This document shows positions 7,005-7,760 of a stretch of 7,760 bases of DNA, one piece after another. The stretch's first letter is position 1. The number at the start of each line of letters is the position of its first letter. The DNA is from Holosporales bacterium (GTDB lineage: Bacteria; Pseudomonadota; Alphaproteobacteria; BNTO01): contig JAIRNU010000082.1 of NCBI GenBank assembly GCA_031257945.1, forward strand, positions 1 to 7,760, read 5' to 3'. The notes under the pieces are model-generated. The model worked only from the letters and a program-made list of their open reading frames with translations. It had not been told where the DNA came from and made no database searches. Position numbers and translations under genes: made by a program.

Positions 7005-7079
7005 CACGTTAAGTCGCACTGGTCGGTCTGGTACTACCTCTTCAGCAAGCCGGCGTGATACCGCTGTGGTTGGGGGGCG

Positions 7080-7529
7080 TTATGGCCAAAAATTAGCTTG
7101 CCCAAGGATCGATTCAATTCCCTGTAGCCCTTTGTAAACAGCTTCAAGGTTCTTATTGCTTGAGAAAATAGAGCCTAACTTTTTCGCGTGTTCCTCTATG
7201 CACCTATCAATTTTTTTGTATGTTTTTAGGCCCTTTTCAGACAGGTTAATGAACAGCGATCGTTTGTCGTGCTCTGAGGGCGTTTGCTCCAAATATCCCA
7301 TTTGGATGAGTTTTTTTAGGTTATAAGAAACGTTAGATCCATTATACATTCCTCGCGAAATCAATTCGCCTACACTTACTTTTTGTTCTGCGATATTATA
7401 AATGATCAACGCTTGTACGCTGTTAATATCTAAAATCCTCATGATATCAAGATCGTGCTTTATAGCATCTAGAAATAAGCGGTGGACTCTGTCGACACAA
7501 CTGACTATATCGTAATACGTTTTTTTCAT
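7080..7529 (-). CDS. MarR-family winged-helix regulator (LdtR-like)
   Basis: This 149-residue protein has MarR length and layout: an N-terminal dimerisation helix, winged-helix domain at about 35-100, and a C-terminal helical segment. The recognition helix region GSNVSYNLKKLIQMGYL (64-80) and the wing with the D-x-R motif (D88-K-R90) followed by INLSEKGL are clear. The RGMYNGSNVSYNLKKL segment resembles the alphaproteobacterial LdtR group; LdtR of Candidatus Liberibacter controls an L,D-transpeptidase and stress tolerance and responds to small aromatic ligands. Equivalence here is inference. Its targets cannot be read; no L,D-transpeptidase gene is in the window. ATG 7529 is preceded by TGAG at short distance, a weak ribosome binding site. 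It converges on uvrB and is probably transcribed alone from the promoter just upstream. Confidence 0.88.
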   Translation of the reverse strand: MKKTYYDIVSCVDRVHRLFLDAIKHDLDIMRILDINSVQALIIYNIAEQKVSVGELISRGMYNGSNVSYNLKKLIQMGYLEQTPSEHDKRSLFINLSEKGLKTYKKIDRCIEEHAKKLGSIFSSNKNLEAVYKGLQGIESILGQANFWP

Positions 7530-7550
7530 ATCTCAAAATATAACTGCACT

Positions 7551-7580
7551 TTTATATTTAATTTAGTACAAAAAGGTTAA
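7551..7580 (-). promoter_or_regulatory. candidate promoter of the MarR-family gene
   Basis: On the minus strand TTAACC (7580-7575) and TATAAA (7556-7551) are 18 bases apart, with the -10 box ending 22 bases before ATG 7529, giving a short leader. GCACTT (7546-7551) and AAGTGC (7590-7595) flank it as inverted half-sites; they could serve autorepression, which is common for MarR proteins, though six bases each is weak evidence. Confidence 0.4.
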
Positions 7581-7595
7581 TATTTCGTTAAGTGC

Positions 7596-7760
7596 GGCAA
7601 AAAAAGAATGGTTATGGATGAAAGAAGGTTATGCGGCAGAGGCTTGTCCAAGATCAAACACATATGAGAAAAAATATGTAGTGAAAAAAGCCTGAAAAGC
7701 CCGAAATAAAAAATACAGTATTCACAAAAAGCAAAAAGGCCTCCAGAATGAAGTTAGAAA
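7596..7760. other. A-rich terminal intergenic stretch
   Basis: No supported gene is seen. The plus strand carries repeated A4-A6 tracts from 7669 to 7737 that could bend DNA. The minus strand is open from 7758 to a stop at 7654-7656, encoding about 34 mostly hydrophobic, Phe-rich residues; this could be the tail of a membrane protein gene cut by the window edge, but the T-rich composition alone would produce such a reading. Confidence 0.4.

Noticed and set aside
7005..7079. Terminator in the uvrB-MarR convergent gap
   Set aside because: Only CAGC/GCTG (7043-7046 with 7063-7066) can pair, with a 16-base loop and no T-run. The shared ACTACCTC with the other convergent gap (1925-1932) is too short to mean anything.
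7654..7758. Hydrophobic open frame on the minus strand at the window edge
   Set aside because: The Phe/Leu-rich reading is what T-rich DNA gives by chance, and there is no conserved motif; it cannot be judged without the sequence beyond 7760.

Overview
The window looks like a chromosomal segment of an alphaproteobacterium, plausibly one of the host-associated lineages (Holosporales or Rickettsiales type). The MutS reads like alphaproteobacterial MutS (DCLLFYRMGDFFELFFEDA near the N-terminus, GRGTAT rather than GRGTST after Walker B). The MarR protein resembles the LdtR-type regulators of Rhizobiales and Liberibacter. A long intergenic palindrome of the kind common in such genomes is present. 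G+C is moderate by eye; it was not computed. The lineage call is inference from motif memory, not from a search.

Layout. A leader at 1-208 precedes a plus-strand gene (about 209-1903) for a calcineurin-like / 5'-nucleotidase-like metallophosphoesterase with a proline-rich tandem repeat and a C-terminal membrane anchor. A convincing Sec signal peptide for it lies just upstream in a different reading frame (189-272). After a 79-base convergent gap with a hairpin comes mutS on the minus strand (1983-4484). Next is a 537-base divergent intergenic region holding a near-perfect 21-bp operator-like palindrome, a roughly 135-base imperfect palindromic element and candidate promoters. uvrB follows on the plus strand (5022-7004). 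A 75-base convergent gap leads to a minus-strand MarR-family regulator (7080-7529). The last 231 bases are an A-rich leader with no supported gene.

How the genes relate. mutS (mismatch repair) and uvrB (nucleotide excision repair) are divergent neighbours, so both can be controlled from one intergenic region. The phosphoesterase and the regulator are each convergent with a repair gene and look like separate transcription units. No defence system, mobile element with a transposase, CRISPR array, rRNA or tRNA was seen. The least ordinary features are the out-of-frame signal peptide on the phosphoesterase and the structured mutS-uvrB intergenic region.
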